This document shows, in pieces, positions 1-7,624 of a stretch of 64,000 bases of DNA; the first letter of the stretch is position 1; each line of letters starts with the position of its first letter. Under the pieces are notes generated by a model. That model made no database searches. It had not been told where the DNA came from and saw nothing but the letters and a program-made list of their open reading frames with translations. This DNA comes from Kitasatospora sp. NBC_01250. GTDB taxonomy: Bacteria; Actinomycetota; Actinomycetes; Streptomycetales; Streptomycetaceae. The stretch is from contig NZ_CP108476.1 of the NCBI RefSeq assembly GCF_036226465.1, positions 4,526,001 to 4,590,000 on the forward strand, read 5' to 3'. The position numbers and the translations under genes are program-made.

Positions 1-36
1 CGGACACGGGTGCCGGGTGACGCGGGATCCGGGGTA

Positions 37-1032
37 CTACCGGGTGCTGGGCAGCCAGCCGTCCTGAACGGCGTGGACGCCGGCCTCGAAGCGGCTGCGG
101 GCCTCCAGCCGGGTCATCAGGTCCGCCGCGATCCGACGGGCGGTGCGCGGGGAGATGCCCAGCCGCTTGGCGATCGCCTCGTCGGTGAGCCCCTGGGTGA
201 GCAGCCGGAGCACCACGGCCTCCTGGCGCGGCAGCCCCTCGATGTCGCGCGAGGGCGCGACCCCGAGGGGGGTCGCGGCGTCCCAGATGTTCTCGAAGAG
301 CGCGCACAGGGCCGCGACGGTGCCCTGGCCGCGCAGCAGCACCGCTCCGATGCGCGCGTCGTTGGTGTCGATGGGCAGCAGGGCGTGCCTGCGATCCATG
401 ATGATCATGCGCACCGGCAGCGCGGGAGCCACCCGCACCTGGCCGCCCCGGTGGTTGAGCCAGGCCACGTGATCGAGCGTCGGCTTGTCGTTGCGAATGC
501 TCTCCAGATAGATCGTCCGCATGCGAACGCCACGTTCGAGCAGGGCCGCATTGGGACCGCGGCTGGCCTCGAGGTCCGCCACCGGATGAGCGCCGCCGGG
601 CGCGAGGGTCATCACCTCCTGCTCGATGGTCCGGCCGATCTGGCCAAGACGCTCCCGGATGGCGTTGGGACCGACCAGGTGCTCGGAGTCGGTGTCTCCC
701 GAGGGGGTCGGCAGTGCGGAACACTCGGCGATGAGCTGGGCCGCGGCGGCCCGGGACGCCTCGACGCGCATCTGCTGGGCCGCCAGATCCACGTGTTGCC
801 GGGCCAGCAGGAGTTCCATGGCCATCTCCGGCCGAATCGCGCGGAAACCGATGTGCTCATCTGGCGACGGCTGGATCAGGGCCAGCACGCTGAGTTGGTC
901 GAGGCTGCTGCGAATCTCACTTTCCGTGAGCTGCAACCGTGCCGCCAGAGCGGCCACACCCTCGCTTGGATGGGCCAGCATCGCGCGATACACCAGCTCA
1001 GCATGCCGATCGATGCCCAACGACTCGAGCAC
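37..1032 (-). CDS. TrmB/LuxR-type helix-turn-helix transcriptional regulator
   Basis: A 331-residue regulator. The N-terminal ~75 residues look like a TrmB-type winged helix (LAARLQLTESEIRSSLDQL). The C-terminal ~60 residues form a LuxR-type HTH (LTQGLTDEAIAKRLGISPRT). The middle resembles the phospholipase-D-like sensor region of actinobacterial regulators of this architecture. It reads away from the rest of the window and diverges from a small unknown gene across about 140 bp that contain an AT-rich stretch near 1070. The target and ligand cannot be inferred. It could be a boundary gene not belonging to the neighbouring azoxy cluster. Confidence 0.85.
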   Translation of the reverse strand: MLESLGIDRHAELVYRAMLAHPSEGVAALAARLQLTESEIRSSLDQLSVLALIQPSPDEHIGFRAIRPEMAMELLLARQHVDLAAQQMRVEASRAAAAQLIAECSALPTPSGDTDSEHLVGPNAIRERLGQIGRTIEQEVMTLAPGGAHPVADLEASRGPNAALLERGVRMRTIYLESIRNDKPTLDHVAWLNHRGGQVRVAPALPVRMIIMDRRHALLPIDTNDARIGAVLLRGQGTVAALCALFENIWDAATPLGVAPSRDIEGLPRQEAVVLRLLTQGLTDEAIAKRLGISPRTARRIAADLMTRLEARSRFEAGVHAVQDGWLPSTR

Positions 1033-1175
1033 TTCGCCTCCCCCTACCCTTCGCGTAACGAAACACTAGCTTTTTTTTAGCATGCACCTGCCCGAGTTGG
1101 ACGCTTTCTGCAATGACCTAAACCGTCCACCATGACTGCTTGTGGAGTGGATTGTCATGGATCCACGATCGGGAC

Positions 1176-1523
1176 ATGTACCTTGTTCACGTCCAGCTCC
1201 GACCTCCCGCAGGGCGGCGGCTGCCTGATCACGTCGCGGGGCTCGTGGCCGGCTGTATAGCCCCCGACGAGGCGGTGGAGCACGTCACCTTCCATCCGGA
1301 GGCGGTCGGCGGCCCGGTGGTGGGGCTATTCCTCTTATCGGCTCGTCTCGACGAAGCCGAGCAGACGGCATCGGCCGTCTGCGAGCGCGCCATCGCGACC
1401 TGTCCCGAACTGCGGGGATGCCTCATCCTGCGCAGCGAGGTTCCACTGCTCGAAGATCCCGTGACAGGAGGACGTCTGCCCATAACCGATCCGGATTGCC
1501 AAGATCCCTCCCCACCGTTCTAA
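1176..1523 (+). CDS. Small hypothetical protein
   Basis: 115 residues beginning MYLVHVQLRP. I chose the ATG at 1176 because the upstream in-frame residues look non-native. It has an alternating hydrophobic/acidic pattern (VVGLFLLSARLDEAEQTA) suggesting a compact alpha/beta fold, and no signal peptide, membrane segment or catalytic motif. It is divergent from the TrmB/LuxR regulator, which may control it. Function unknown. Confidence 0.6.
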   Translation: MYLVHVQLRPPAGRRLPDHVAGLVAGCIAPDEAVEHVTFHPEAVGGPVVGLFLLSARLDEAEQTASAVCERAIATCPELRGCLILRSEVPLLEDPVTGGRLPITDPDCQDPSPPF

Positions 1524-1866
1524 GGGTCCGATCCGGATGGCCGACCTGCGTATTTGTCAGGTGCATGATCCGAATCGGGCTGGTCGCCCGCCCTGCGTCC
1601 GCACCACGGCGCGGGGCTTTACTGTTGCCCGCTAATGCTCCCGCACCACCCCGCCACTTGACACCACGGCGTCCTTATGCGGCCACCGTGGGCATGCCTA
1701 TCCCATGACAACGATCATTATCGTAGTGAATCACGATGGCGCCGTCACTCCGCTGTCACGCCCACCGGGCAGCGTGTGCAGGCCTGCTGAGTACGAGTCA
1801 GATGAGGCGCCTGTGCCGCGCGTTGCGTGAGGCCTGCGACCGCTCCGCACCAGGGCCGAAAACGCA
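1524..1866. other. Intergenic stretch without a recognisable gene
   Basis: About 340 bases between the small hypothetical gene and the terminator of the tRNA-like unit. Open frames here lack a ribosome binding site and a plausible protein composition. It contains short AT-richer patches (around 1705-1730), but I see no convincing gene. Confidence 0.5.
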
Positions 1867-1902
1867 GAACCGCCCGAAGGGCGGTAGACCCTCGGGCGGT
1901 TG
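1867..1902 (-). terminator. Terminator of the serine-tRNA-like unit
   Basis: Stem-loop with outer arms 1868-1877 and 1892-1901 (AACCGCCCGA / TCGGGCGGTT) and three further G-C pairs after a one-base bulge. On the minus strand it is followed by a T-containing tail (TTCTGCGTTTT). It lies about 65 bases downstream of the tRNA 3' end in the direction of its transcription, so it closes a short RNA transcription unit. Confidence 0.7.
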
Positions 1903-1965
1903 GCGCACCGTCACCTCCGCGGACGCGCCGCGGACGCGAGGCGGTCCCGGCACCGACGGACGGCG

Positions 1966-2062
1966 TGGCGGAGAAGGCAGGATTCGAACCTGCGCGGGCA
2001 ACCTGACGTCACCCGACCGGGCCAGGGCCCGGCCCCCGATCAACCACTCCGGGCACCTCTCC
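1966..2062 (-). tRNA. Serine-type class II tRNA without a usable anticodon (putative non-decoding tRNA)
   Basis: Read on the minus strand from 2062. The acceptor stem GGAGAGG pairs with CTTCTCC (one G-U), followed by discriminator G (1969) and an encoded CCA (1968-1966). The D stem is CCCG/CGGG with loop GAGTGGTTGAT, close to bacterial tRNA-Ser. The T stem is GCAGG/CCTGC with loop TTCGAAT. The variable arm is long, about 8 bp (CGGGTGAC/GTTGCCCG, two G-U). The anticodon arm is abnormal: GGCCGGG pairs with CCCGGTC around a 6-base loop CCCTGG, and the loop can close further. There is no U33 and no seven-base loop. A shifted register gives anticodon GGC with pyrimidine 37, a mismatch and surplus bases before the stem. 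SerRS does not read the anticodon but uses the variable arm and acceptor, which are intact. Hence I infer it is serylated but non-decoding, serving the aminoacyl-tRNA transferase encoded next to it. It could instead be a decayed tRNA gene, but its promoter and terminator argue against that. Confidence 0.8.
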
Positions 2063-2101
2063 GTGTTCCCGGCCCGGTTTCCCGCGCCGTTCACGAGAAC
2101 A

Positions 2102-2146
2102 ACTCTGGCAGCCTCTTCTGACGCCCAACTGACGTTCCTCTGACGC
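2102..2146 (-). promoter_or_regulatory. SARP-type promoter driving the tRNA-like gene
   Basis: Three heptamers (CTGACGC 2118, CTGACGT 2129, CTGACGC 2140 on the plus strand) repeat at exactly 11 bp. Read on the minus strand (GCGTCAG), the last is followed after 10 bases by CAGAGT (2107-2102), a plausible -10. This is the classical SARP arrangement and matches seven other boxes in the cluster. Transcription would reach the tRNA 5' end after about 35 bases. The same box might also serve the divergent gene at 2237, but no correctly spaced -10 is visible in that direction. Confidence 0.75.
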
Positions 2147-2236
2147 GAATTCGAGAGTGAATTCAACCCTTCCCTGAAATGGCCGCCTGTGCTCTACTCT
2201 CACCGACATCCACCCTTCGCGAGAGGATGCGATTCC

Positions 2237-3229
2237 ATGTCCCTGACGGCTACCGCCGATCCGATTCTCGCAGCAGTGCGGCAGCACACCCAGGCCGAGA
2301 ATCCCAGCTCATTCCTGGCGCTCAACAGCGGAAACAGCGCGTTCACGGTGCCCGGCCGTGACGGCGTCATCGTCTACCGGCGCACCGGCCGGCACGTGGT
2401 GCAGTTCGGCGGACCGTTCGCCGCGCCGGACGACTACGAGGCCCTCGCCGAGCACTTCATCGACCATGTGCGTGAGCAGGAACTGCGCCTGGTCGGCGTG
2501 CAGTTGCAGCGGCACGACGCCGAGCGCTACGCGCGCCGCGGCTTCACCGTGAACCAGGTCGGCGCCTCCTGGGCGGTCCGGATCCCCGACCACACGCTGC
2601 GCGGCTCGCGCTTCATGCAACTGCGCAACAAGATCTCGCGCGCCCTGCGCAACGGGCTCCAGATCAGCGAGGTGCCGGCCGAGGAGTGGGCCGACGGCAT
2701 CCGCACGATCGACGGCGCCTGGCTGGCCTCCAAGGGCGGGGCGAGCCAACTGGAGTTCCTGGTGGGCCAGATCGGCGGCGAGGCGCAGGCGCAGCGCCGG
2801 CTCTTCGTCGGCACCATCGACGGCGCCCCGGTCGCCTACATCTCCTACTCCCCGGTCTACGGCGACCGGGCCGGCTGGATGCACGACCTCAGTCGGCGAC
2901 TGCCGGAGGGCTCGCCGGGCCTGATGGAGGCCATCAACGCGCACGCCACCGAGGTCTTCCGCAGCGAGGGCGTGGAGTGGCTGCACTTCGGCTTCACCCC
3001 GTTCACCGGCCTGGACGCCGGCTACGAGATCGAGGGGTACAGCCCCGCGTTCCAGTGGCTGATGCACGCCCTGTGGGCCGAGGGCGCGGCCCTGTACCCG
3101 GCTCAGACCCAGCTGAACTACAAGCAGAAGTGGGCCCCGGACCTGACCATCCCCGAGTACGTCGCCTTCGACGGGCAGGCGTCCCTGGCCTCCTTCGCGC
3201 ACATCTTCCGGGCCTGCGGGGCGTTCTAG
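2237..3229 (+). CDS. DUF2156/MprF-type aminoacyl-tRNA transferase (VlmA-like)
   Basis: 330 residues forming the tandem GNAT fold of the C-terminal domain of phosphatidylglycerol lysyltransferases (DUF2156). Typical segments are FLALNSGNSAF, a VVQFGGPFAA strand, RNKISRALRNG, and YNYKQKW-type end motifs (LNYKQKWAPDL). MprF enzymes transfer an amino acid from aminoacyl-tRNA. In valanimycin biosynthesis VlmA moves serine from seryl-tRNA onto an alkylhydroxylamine. The MprF flippase domain is absent, so a soluble small-molecule transferase fits. ATG 2237 follows GAGAGG. The gene is divergent from the serine-type tRNA and shares a cluster with an extra SerRS and an N-hydroxylase, which supports O-seryl-hydroxylamine formation. 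The exact acceptor is inferred. Confidence 0.8.
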   Translation: MSLTATADPILAAVRQHTQAENPSSFLALNSGNSAFTVPGRDGVIVYRRTGRHVVQFGGPFAAPDDYEALAEHFIDHVREQELRLVGVQLQRHDAERYARRGFTVNQVGASWAVRIPDHTLRGSRFMQLRNKISRALRNGLQISEVPAEEWADGIRTIDGAWLASKGGASQLEFLVGQIGGEAQAQRRLFVGTIDGAPVAYISYSPVYGDRAGWMHDLSRRLPEGSPGLMEAINAHATEVFRSEGVEWLHFGFTPFTGLDAGYEIEGYSPAFQWLMHALWAEGAALYPAQTQLNYKQKWAPDLTIPEYVAFDGQASLASFAHIFRACGAF

Positions 3230-3278
3230 GCCGTGTCTCACAATTCCCGTCAGGCGCGCGAATTGTGAGACACGGCCT
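3228..3278. terminator. Perfect 19-bp inverted repeat overlapping the stop codon
   Basis: Arms 3228-3246 and 3260-3278 (AGGCCGTGTCTCACAATTC and its exact complement) with a 13-base loop. The left arm includes the last bases of the preceding TAG. It probably terminates or attenuates transcription after the aminoacyl-tRNA transferase gene. Its length, perfection and AT-richer sequence are unusual for a simple terminator and could mark a small mobile repeat. Confidence 0.65.
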
Positions 3279-3317
3279 AGTCCACCCGGTCCGCCAACTT
3301 ACGCAGAGGAGCCCGAC

Positions 3318-3500
3318 ATGTCCGAGGACCAGACCCCGGCCGCCGCGGCGGCCGACCCGATCGAGACCCTCCAACACGCCATGGTCGAGGGGCTCATGGG
3401 CGTCATCGGTGCACCCGACGACGCCGACGTCGCCGCCGCCGGCGACGAGATCGTCCGCAAGCTCGACACCGCACTGCGCGCCACCGCGGAAGCCGCCTGA
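3318..3500 (+). CDS. Small acidic hypothetical protein
   Basis: 60 residues (MSEDQTPAAAAADP...), acidic and Ala-rich, mostly helical by composition (ETLQHAMVEGLMGVIG). It is preceded by GAGGAG at good spacing and lies between the transferase gene and the desaturase promoter. No family recognised. Its placement inside the cluster suggests a structural or partner role, but nothing in the sequence assigns one. Confidence 0.6.
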   Translation: MSEDQTPAAAAADPIETLQHAMVEGLMGVIGAPDDADVAAAGDEIVRKLDTALRATAEAA

Positions 3501-3529
3501 CGCTCCGTCAGTTCGCAGGCCGGCCGCGC

Positions 3530-3574
3530 TGATCAGTCGAGCGTCAGAGCCACATCAGGCCGACCGAGAACCCT
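3530..3574 (+). promoter_or_regulatory. SARP-type box upstream of the desaturase operon
   Basis: Heptamers TGATCAG (3530), GCGTCAG (3541) and ACATCAG (3552) are spaced 11 bp. After 10 more bases comes AACCCT (3569), in the -10 position. The -10 is weak, but the repeat geometry is the same as in the other cluster boxes. It would drive desaturase, MFS transporter and fabI. Confidence 0.6.
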
Positions 3575-3787
3575 GTTCGCTGAGTCCGCTCGACGTCCGG
3601 CCGGGGCGGCACCCCTGTGCGCCGCCCCGGCCGGCCCGATCTCCCGGGCGCTGCGGCGCAGCACGACCAGCCGCTGCGCGCCGCGGCACCGCCAGCCGGC
3701 TCCTCGCCGCGCCGCTCGTCCATCCGCGCTCCCGGGTGCGGCACCGCAGCCGCCTGCCGGCGGCTCCATCTCGCAAGGAGAGCATCC

Positions 3788-4891
3788 ATGCAGCCTCAGC
3801 CTGTCCAGACCCGAACACGCGCGGCGGGGCCGGGGTCCCCGGCCGCAGCGCCGCCGCGCGCCGGCGCGTCCGCCACGTTCTCCGAGTTGCTCGCCCGCGT
3901 CAAGGCCGAAGGGCTGATGGACCTCGACCAGGGGTACTACGTGCGGCGGCTGATCCTCAACACCGGCCTGATCGTGGCCGGCCTGGCCGCGTTCTTCCTC
4001 ATCGGCGACTCCTGGTGGCAGCTGGTCGTCGCCCTGTGGATGGGCCTGTGCGGCGGCCAGTCGGCCTTCATGTGGCACGAGGCCGGCCACAAGGCCATGT
4101 TCCACAACAAGAAGGTCTCCTCGGTCGTCGGCTACTTCCACGCCAACCTGGTCAACGGCGTCAGCTACGGCTGGTGGGTCAACCACCACAACCGCCACCA
4201 CAGCAACCCCAACCACCTCGACATGGACCCGGACATCGGGCGCCGCACCGCGATCTTCGACATCAAGCAGTACCGGACCCGGACCGGTGTGCAGCGCTTC
4301 ATCGTGCGCTACCAGAGCGTGCTGTTCTTCGTGCTGCTGGTGCTGGAGTCGTTCAAGATGAACCGCACCGCCTTCCAGTCCATCGCCCAGGGCAAGACCA
4401 AGCGGCCGGTGCTGGAGACCGTCCTGCTGGTGGCCCGCGCGGTCTGCTACCTGGCCTGCGTCTTCACCGTGCTGAGCCCGGTGCTCGCGGTCGCCTTCAT
4501 CCTGGTGCAGTACGCCGTGCTGGGCGTCTACTTCGGCATGATCTTCGCGCCCAACCACAAGGGCATGGAGGTGCGCGACGGCGAGGCGGAGACCCTCGAC
4601 TGGCTGGCCCGCCAGGTGCTGACCTCCCGCAACATCCGGCCCTCGTGGCTCATCGACTTCCTCTACGGCGGTCTCAACTACCAGATCGAGCACCACCTCT
4701 TCCCCGCCATGCCGCAGAACCACCTGGGACGGGCCCGGGTGCTCACCCGCGAGTACTGCGCGGAGCGCGGCATGCCGTACCACGAGGTCGGCTTCTGGGC
4801 CTCGTACCGCGAGGTGGCCTCGTTCCTGCACGAGGTCAGCGCCCCCGTGCGCAGCGGGGAGGCGGACGCGGCCCTGCGGCAGGCGGCCTGA
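3788..4891 (+). CDS. Membrane fatty-acid desaturase
   Basis: 367 residues with the three histidine boxes of membrane diiron desaturases: HEAGH (97-101), HHNRHH (133-138) and QIEHH near residue 295. Hydrophobic segments flank them. It would introduce a double bond in an acyl or alkyl chain at the membrane. ATG 3788 follows AAGGAG. It is the first gene of the unit leading to the MFS transporter and the enoyl reductase, downstream of a SARP-type box. In an azoxy pathway it could form a 1-alkenyl or an internal alkene. The substrate (acyl-ACP, acyl-CoA or finished product) cannot be told from sequence. Confidence 0.85.
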   Translation: MQPQPVQTRTRAAGPGSPAAAPPRAGASATFSELLARVKAEGLMDLDQGYYVRRLILNTGLIVAGLAAFFLIGDSWWQLVVALWMGLCGGQSAFMWHEAGHKAMFHNKKVSSVVGYFHANLVNGVSYGWWVNHHNRHHSNPNHLDMDPDIGRRTAIFDIKQYRTRTGVQRFIVRYQSVLFFVLLVLESFKMNRTAFQSIAQGKTKRPVLETVLLVARAVCYLACVFTVLSPVLAVAFILVQYAVLGVYFGMIFAPNHKGMEVRDGEAETLDWLARQVLTSRNIRPSWLIDFLYGGLNYQIEHHLFPAMPQNHLGRARVLTREYCAERGMPYHEVGFWASYREVASFLHEVSAPVRSGEADAALRQAA

Positions 4892-5019
4892 GCCGCGCTC
4901 CCCCACCCCCACCCCTCCCTCCCGAGTGCCCCGACTCCCGAGTGCCCCACCACTCCCGAGTTCCCCCAACTCCCGCTGTACCGCGAGCCGTCGTTCGTCC
5001 CGGTCTCCGGGCCGAAGAG

Positions 5020-5044
5020 CCCGGGACCGTCCTGCGGTCCCGGG
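5020..5044. terminator. 10-bp perfect GC hairpin between desaturase and MFS genes
   Basis: CCCGGGACCG (5020-5029), loop TCCTG, then CGGTCCCGGG (5035-5044). It lies just upstream of the MFS ribosome binding site, so it may be an attenuator. The preceding 100 bases contain several imperfect copies of CTCCCGAGTTCCCC. Confidence 0.5.
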
Positions 5045-5071
5045 CGATCTGCTTCCCAGGAGTCGTTCACC

Positions 5072-6457
5072 ATGTCCCAGACCCTCACCGGCCCCCGCCT
5101 CTCCCCCGGCCCCTCCCCGGCCTCGATCGGTGCCCGGCTGGACCGGATGCCGATCGGCCCGGTCCACCGCCGGCTCACCGCCGCGATCGGCGCCGGGCTG
5201 CTCTTCGACACCTTCGAGAACAACCTCTCCGGCACCATCGGCAAGGTGCTCCAGCACAAGTTCGCGATGGACGCCACCACCCTGAAGTTCGTGCTGGCCT
5301 CGGCGTTCATCGGCCAGTTCCTCGGCTCGCTGGTGGTCGGCCGACTCGCCGACCGGTTCGGCAGACGCCGGGCCTTCCTGTTCAACCTCGCGCTCTACTC
5401 CGGCTTCTCGCTGCTGGGCGCCTTCTCGCCGAACGCCACCTGGCTGATCGCCACCCGGTTCGTGGCCGGCATCGGCATCGGATCCGAACAGGCGCTGGCC
5501 GACTGCTACTTGGCCGACGTCCTACCGGCCTCCCGGCGCGGGCGGTTCATCGCCTGGGCCTACACCCTGGCCTACTGCGGGGTGCCCGCGGTGGGCTTCG
5601 CGGCGCTGTGGCTGGTGCCGCTGTCGCCACTGGGCCTGGCCGGCTGGCGCTGGCTCTTCGTGATCAGCTCGCTCGGCTCCGCCGTGGTCTGGGTGCTGCG
5701 CCGCAACCTGATCGAGTCGCCCCGCTGGCTGGCCGCGCGCGGCCGGGTCGCCGAGGCCGAGGCGCTGGTCGCCGTGATGGAGGCCGGGCAGGCTGGTGGG
5801 CGGCCCACCGCGGCCGTCGCCGAGGCGCCGGCGGCGGTGGCTCCCGCGCAACGGGTCCGCGGCGCCTTCGATCCGGGGCTGCGGCGCCGCACCGTGATGC
5901 TGTGGATCCTGTGCACCCTCTCGGTGGTCGGCTACTACGGCTTCGGCACCCTGGTGCCCGAGATCCTCGCGGCCAAGGGCTACGGCATCGTGGCGGGCCT
6001 CGGCTTCACCGCCCTGTGCTTCCTCGGCTACCCGGTGGGCTCCGCGCTCGCGGTGCCGATCGTCGAGCGGATGGAACGGCGCACCCTGCTGGTGCTGGCG
6101 GCCACCGCGATGGCGGTGGCGGGGCTCGGCTTCGGGGTGGCCGGCTCGCCGGTGCTCATCGTCCTGCTGGGCTTCGGCTACACGCTGTGCAGCAACGTCT
6201 TCTCCAGCGTCTCGCACGTCTACCTCTCCGAGCAGTACCCGACCGAGATCCGCGGCGGCGCCTCCGGGGCCGCGTACTCGCTCTCCAAGCTCGCCGCGGG
6301 CTCGCTGCCGTTCGTCCTGCTGCCGGTCCTGCAGCACGACGGCGCCGACGCCCTCTTCGCCGTCATCGCGGCCACCACGGTGGTCATGGTCGTCGCCGTG
6401 CTGAGCCTGGGCGGGCGCACCACCGGCGTCTCGGTCGACCGGCCGCTGTCCGAGTGA
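5072..6457 (+). CDS. MFS transporter, sugar-porter-like
   Basis: 461 residues with about 12 membrane segments. MFS signatures are GRLADRFGRRRAF between TM2 and TM3 and a sugar-porter-like ESPRWL motif before the central loop. It likely exports the cluster product or an intermediate, as VlmF does for valanimycin, although the porter signature would also fit uptake. It sits between the desaturase and the FabI-like gene in one unit. Confidence 0.8.
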   Translation: MSQTLTGPRLSPGPSPASIGARLDRMPIGPVHRRLTAAIGAGLLFDTFENNLSGTIGKVLQHKFAMDATTLKFVLASAFIGQFLGSLVVGRLADRFGRRRAFLFNLALYSGFSLLGAFSPNATWLIATRFVAGIGIGSEQALADCYLADVLPASRRGRFIAWAYTLAYCGVPAVGFAALWLVPLSPLGLAGWRWLFVISSLGSAVVWVLRRNLIESPRWLAARGRVAEAEALVAVMEAGQAGGRPTAAVAEAPAAVAPAQRVRGAFDPGLRRRTVMLWILCTLSVVGYYGFGTLVPEILAAKGYGIVAGLGFTALCFLGYPVGSALAVPIVERMERRTLLVLAATAMAVAGLGFGVAGSPVLIVLLGFGYTLCSNVFSSVSHVYLSEQYPTEIRGGASGAAYSLSKLAAGSLPFVLLPVLQHDGADALFAVIAATTVVMVVAVLSLGGRTTGVSVDRPLSE

Positions 6458-6483
6458 CTCCCCACCCACGAAAGGGACTTCCC

Positions 6484-6525
6484 ATGATGACGAACACCAC
6501 AGCCTCCGGCCCGGTGACCCGATGA
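6484..6525 (+). CDS. 13-residue leader ORF coupled to fabI
   Basis: ATGATG start at 6484 with GAAAGGGA upstream. It encodes MMTNTTASGPVTR and stops in an ATGA overlap with the FabI start at 6522. The enoyl-reductase start itself lacks an obvious ribosome binding site, so translation is probably coupled through this mini-ORF. It could also be the remnant of a frameshifted original N-terminus. Confidence 0.5.
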   Translation: MMTNTTASGPVTR

Positions 6526-7292
6526 GCGGCCTGCTCGCGGGCAAGCGCCTGCTGATCACCGGCGTGGTCACCGAGTCCTCCATCGCCTTCCAGGCCGCCC
6601 GGATCGCCCAGGACGAGGGCGCGGAGGTGCTGCTCACCGGCTTCGGCCGGCTCAGCCTGATCGAACGGATGGCCCAGCGCCTGCCCAAACCCGCGCCCGT
6701 GCTGGAGCTCGACGTCACCGACCAGGCGCACCTGGACTCCCTCGCCGACCGGGTACGCGAGCTGACCGGCGACGACGGACACCTCGACGGCGTGCTGCAC
6801 TCGATCGCCTTCGGCCCGGCCGGCGCCTTCGACTTCCTCACCGGCACCTGGGCCGACGTCGGCACCGCCGTGCACGTGTCCGCCTACTCGCTCAAGTCAC
6901 TGGCGATCGCCTGCCTGCCGCTGATGGAACGCGGCGGCGCCCTGGTCGGCCTCACCTTCGACGCCCAGGTCGCCTGGCCGCGCTACGACTGGATGGGCGT
7001 GGCCAAGGCGGCCCTGGAGTCCACCAACCGCTACCTGGCCCGCGACCTGGGCGGCCGCGGCATCCGCTGCAACCTGGTGGCGGCCGGCCCGATCCGCTCG
7101 ATGGCCGCCAAGTCCATCCCCGGCTTCGCCGACCTGGCCGACGGCTGGGACGCCCGCGCCCCGCTCGGCTGGGACCAGACGGACCCCGCCCCGACCGCCC
7201 GCACCACGGTGGCGCTGATGTCGGACTTCTTCGCCGCCACGACGGGCGAGATCGTCCACGTCGACGGCGGCGTCCACGCGATGGGGGTGTAG
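6522..7292 (+). CDS. fabI: Enoyl-ACP reductase, FabI/InhA type
   Basis: 256 residues with an SDR Rossmann fold. It has the FabI-type cofactor start (LLITGVVTESSIAFQAARIA) in place of GxGIG, and the YDWMGVAK (Y-x6-K) catalytic pair of enoyl-ACP reductases. An SIAFGP strand and a C-terminal GEIVHVDGGVHAMG segment are family-typical. It reduces the enoyl-ACP double bond with NAD(P)H. In this cluster it may act in trans for the polyketide synthase, whose own enoyl-reductase region looks vestigial. An alternative is a resistant copy of the housekeeping target. A strong terminator follows. Confidence 0.85.
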   Translation: MSGLLAGKRLLITGVVTESSIAFQAARIAQDEGAEVLLTGFGRLSLIERMAQRLPKPAPVLELDVTDQAHLDSLADRVRELTGDDGHLDGVLHSIAFGPAGAFDFLTGTWADVGTAVHVSAYSLKSLAIACLPLMERGGALVGLTFDAQVAWPRYDWMGVAKAALESTNRYLARDLGGRGIRCNLVAAGPIRSMAAKSIPGFADLADGWDARAPLGWDQTDPAPTARTTVALMSDFFAATTGEIVHVDGGVHAMGV

Positions 7293-7320
7293 GAGCCGCG
7301 CAGTTGCGGGGCCTCACGTA

Positions 7321-7348
7321 GCCGCCCACCCGGGGCCGGGTGGGCGGC
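7321..7348 (+). terminator. Terminator after fabI
   Basis: GCCGCCCACCCGG (7321-7333), two-base loop, CCGGGTGGGCGGC (7336-7348), followed by a short CCTTT run. It ends the desaturase-MFS-fabI unit. The next 275 bases up to 7624 hold no gene I can support. Confidence 0.75.
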
Positions 7349-7624
7349 GCCTTTCTCAGGGTGCCCTCGGTCCTTGCTCAAGAGTTGCTGCCCGCTCGTC
7401 CAGCGCTCCAACATCCGGCGCGTCGCGGAAGCGGTACAGGCGCGCCCGCATGTCCTGCACGGCCTCGGCGTCGCCGACCTGGACGCGCTGGTGCACCGGA
7501 GTCCCGGCCCGCCAGGCGTCGGCCCTATCGGGGCGGCTCGCTCACGTGGCTCACCCAGCAGATTGTGCTGACGGGAGTTCGCGCATCCCGGCACACCGCC
7601 GGGGTTGGGTGACGAGTCGCTGCC

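Noticed and set aside
1966..2062. Selenocysteine tRNA or ordinary serine tRNA
   Set aside because: No TCA anticodon, no 8-bp acceptor or 6-bp D stem of tRNA-Sec, and no serine anticodon in any register of the arm. The only register with U33 gives GGC with a mismatched stem and pyrimidine 37.
3497..3512. CTGACG/CGTCAG dyad at the end of the small acidic gene as an additional SARP box
   Set aside because: The half-sites are inverted and not spaced 11 bp, and they overlap a coding stop. The direct-repeat box at 3530 is the better candidate.
2686..6525. Continuous plus-strand frame across transferase, desaturase and MFS genes
   Set aside because: Pro/Arg/Ala-rich shadow in the wrong frame. The three proteins with clear motifs occupy other frames.
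7349..7624. Possible small gene or gene fragment between fabI terminator and the exporter
   Set aside because: A frame containing PHVLHGLGVADLDALV looks faintly protein-like, but it has no ribosome binding site, no clear start and no recognisable family.
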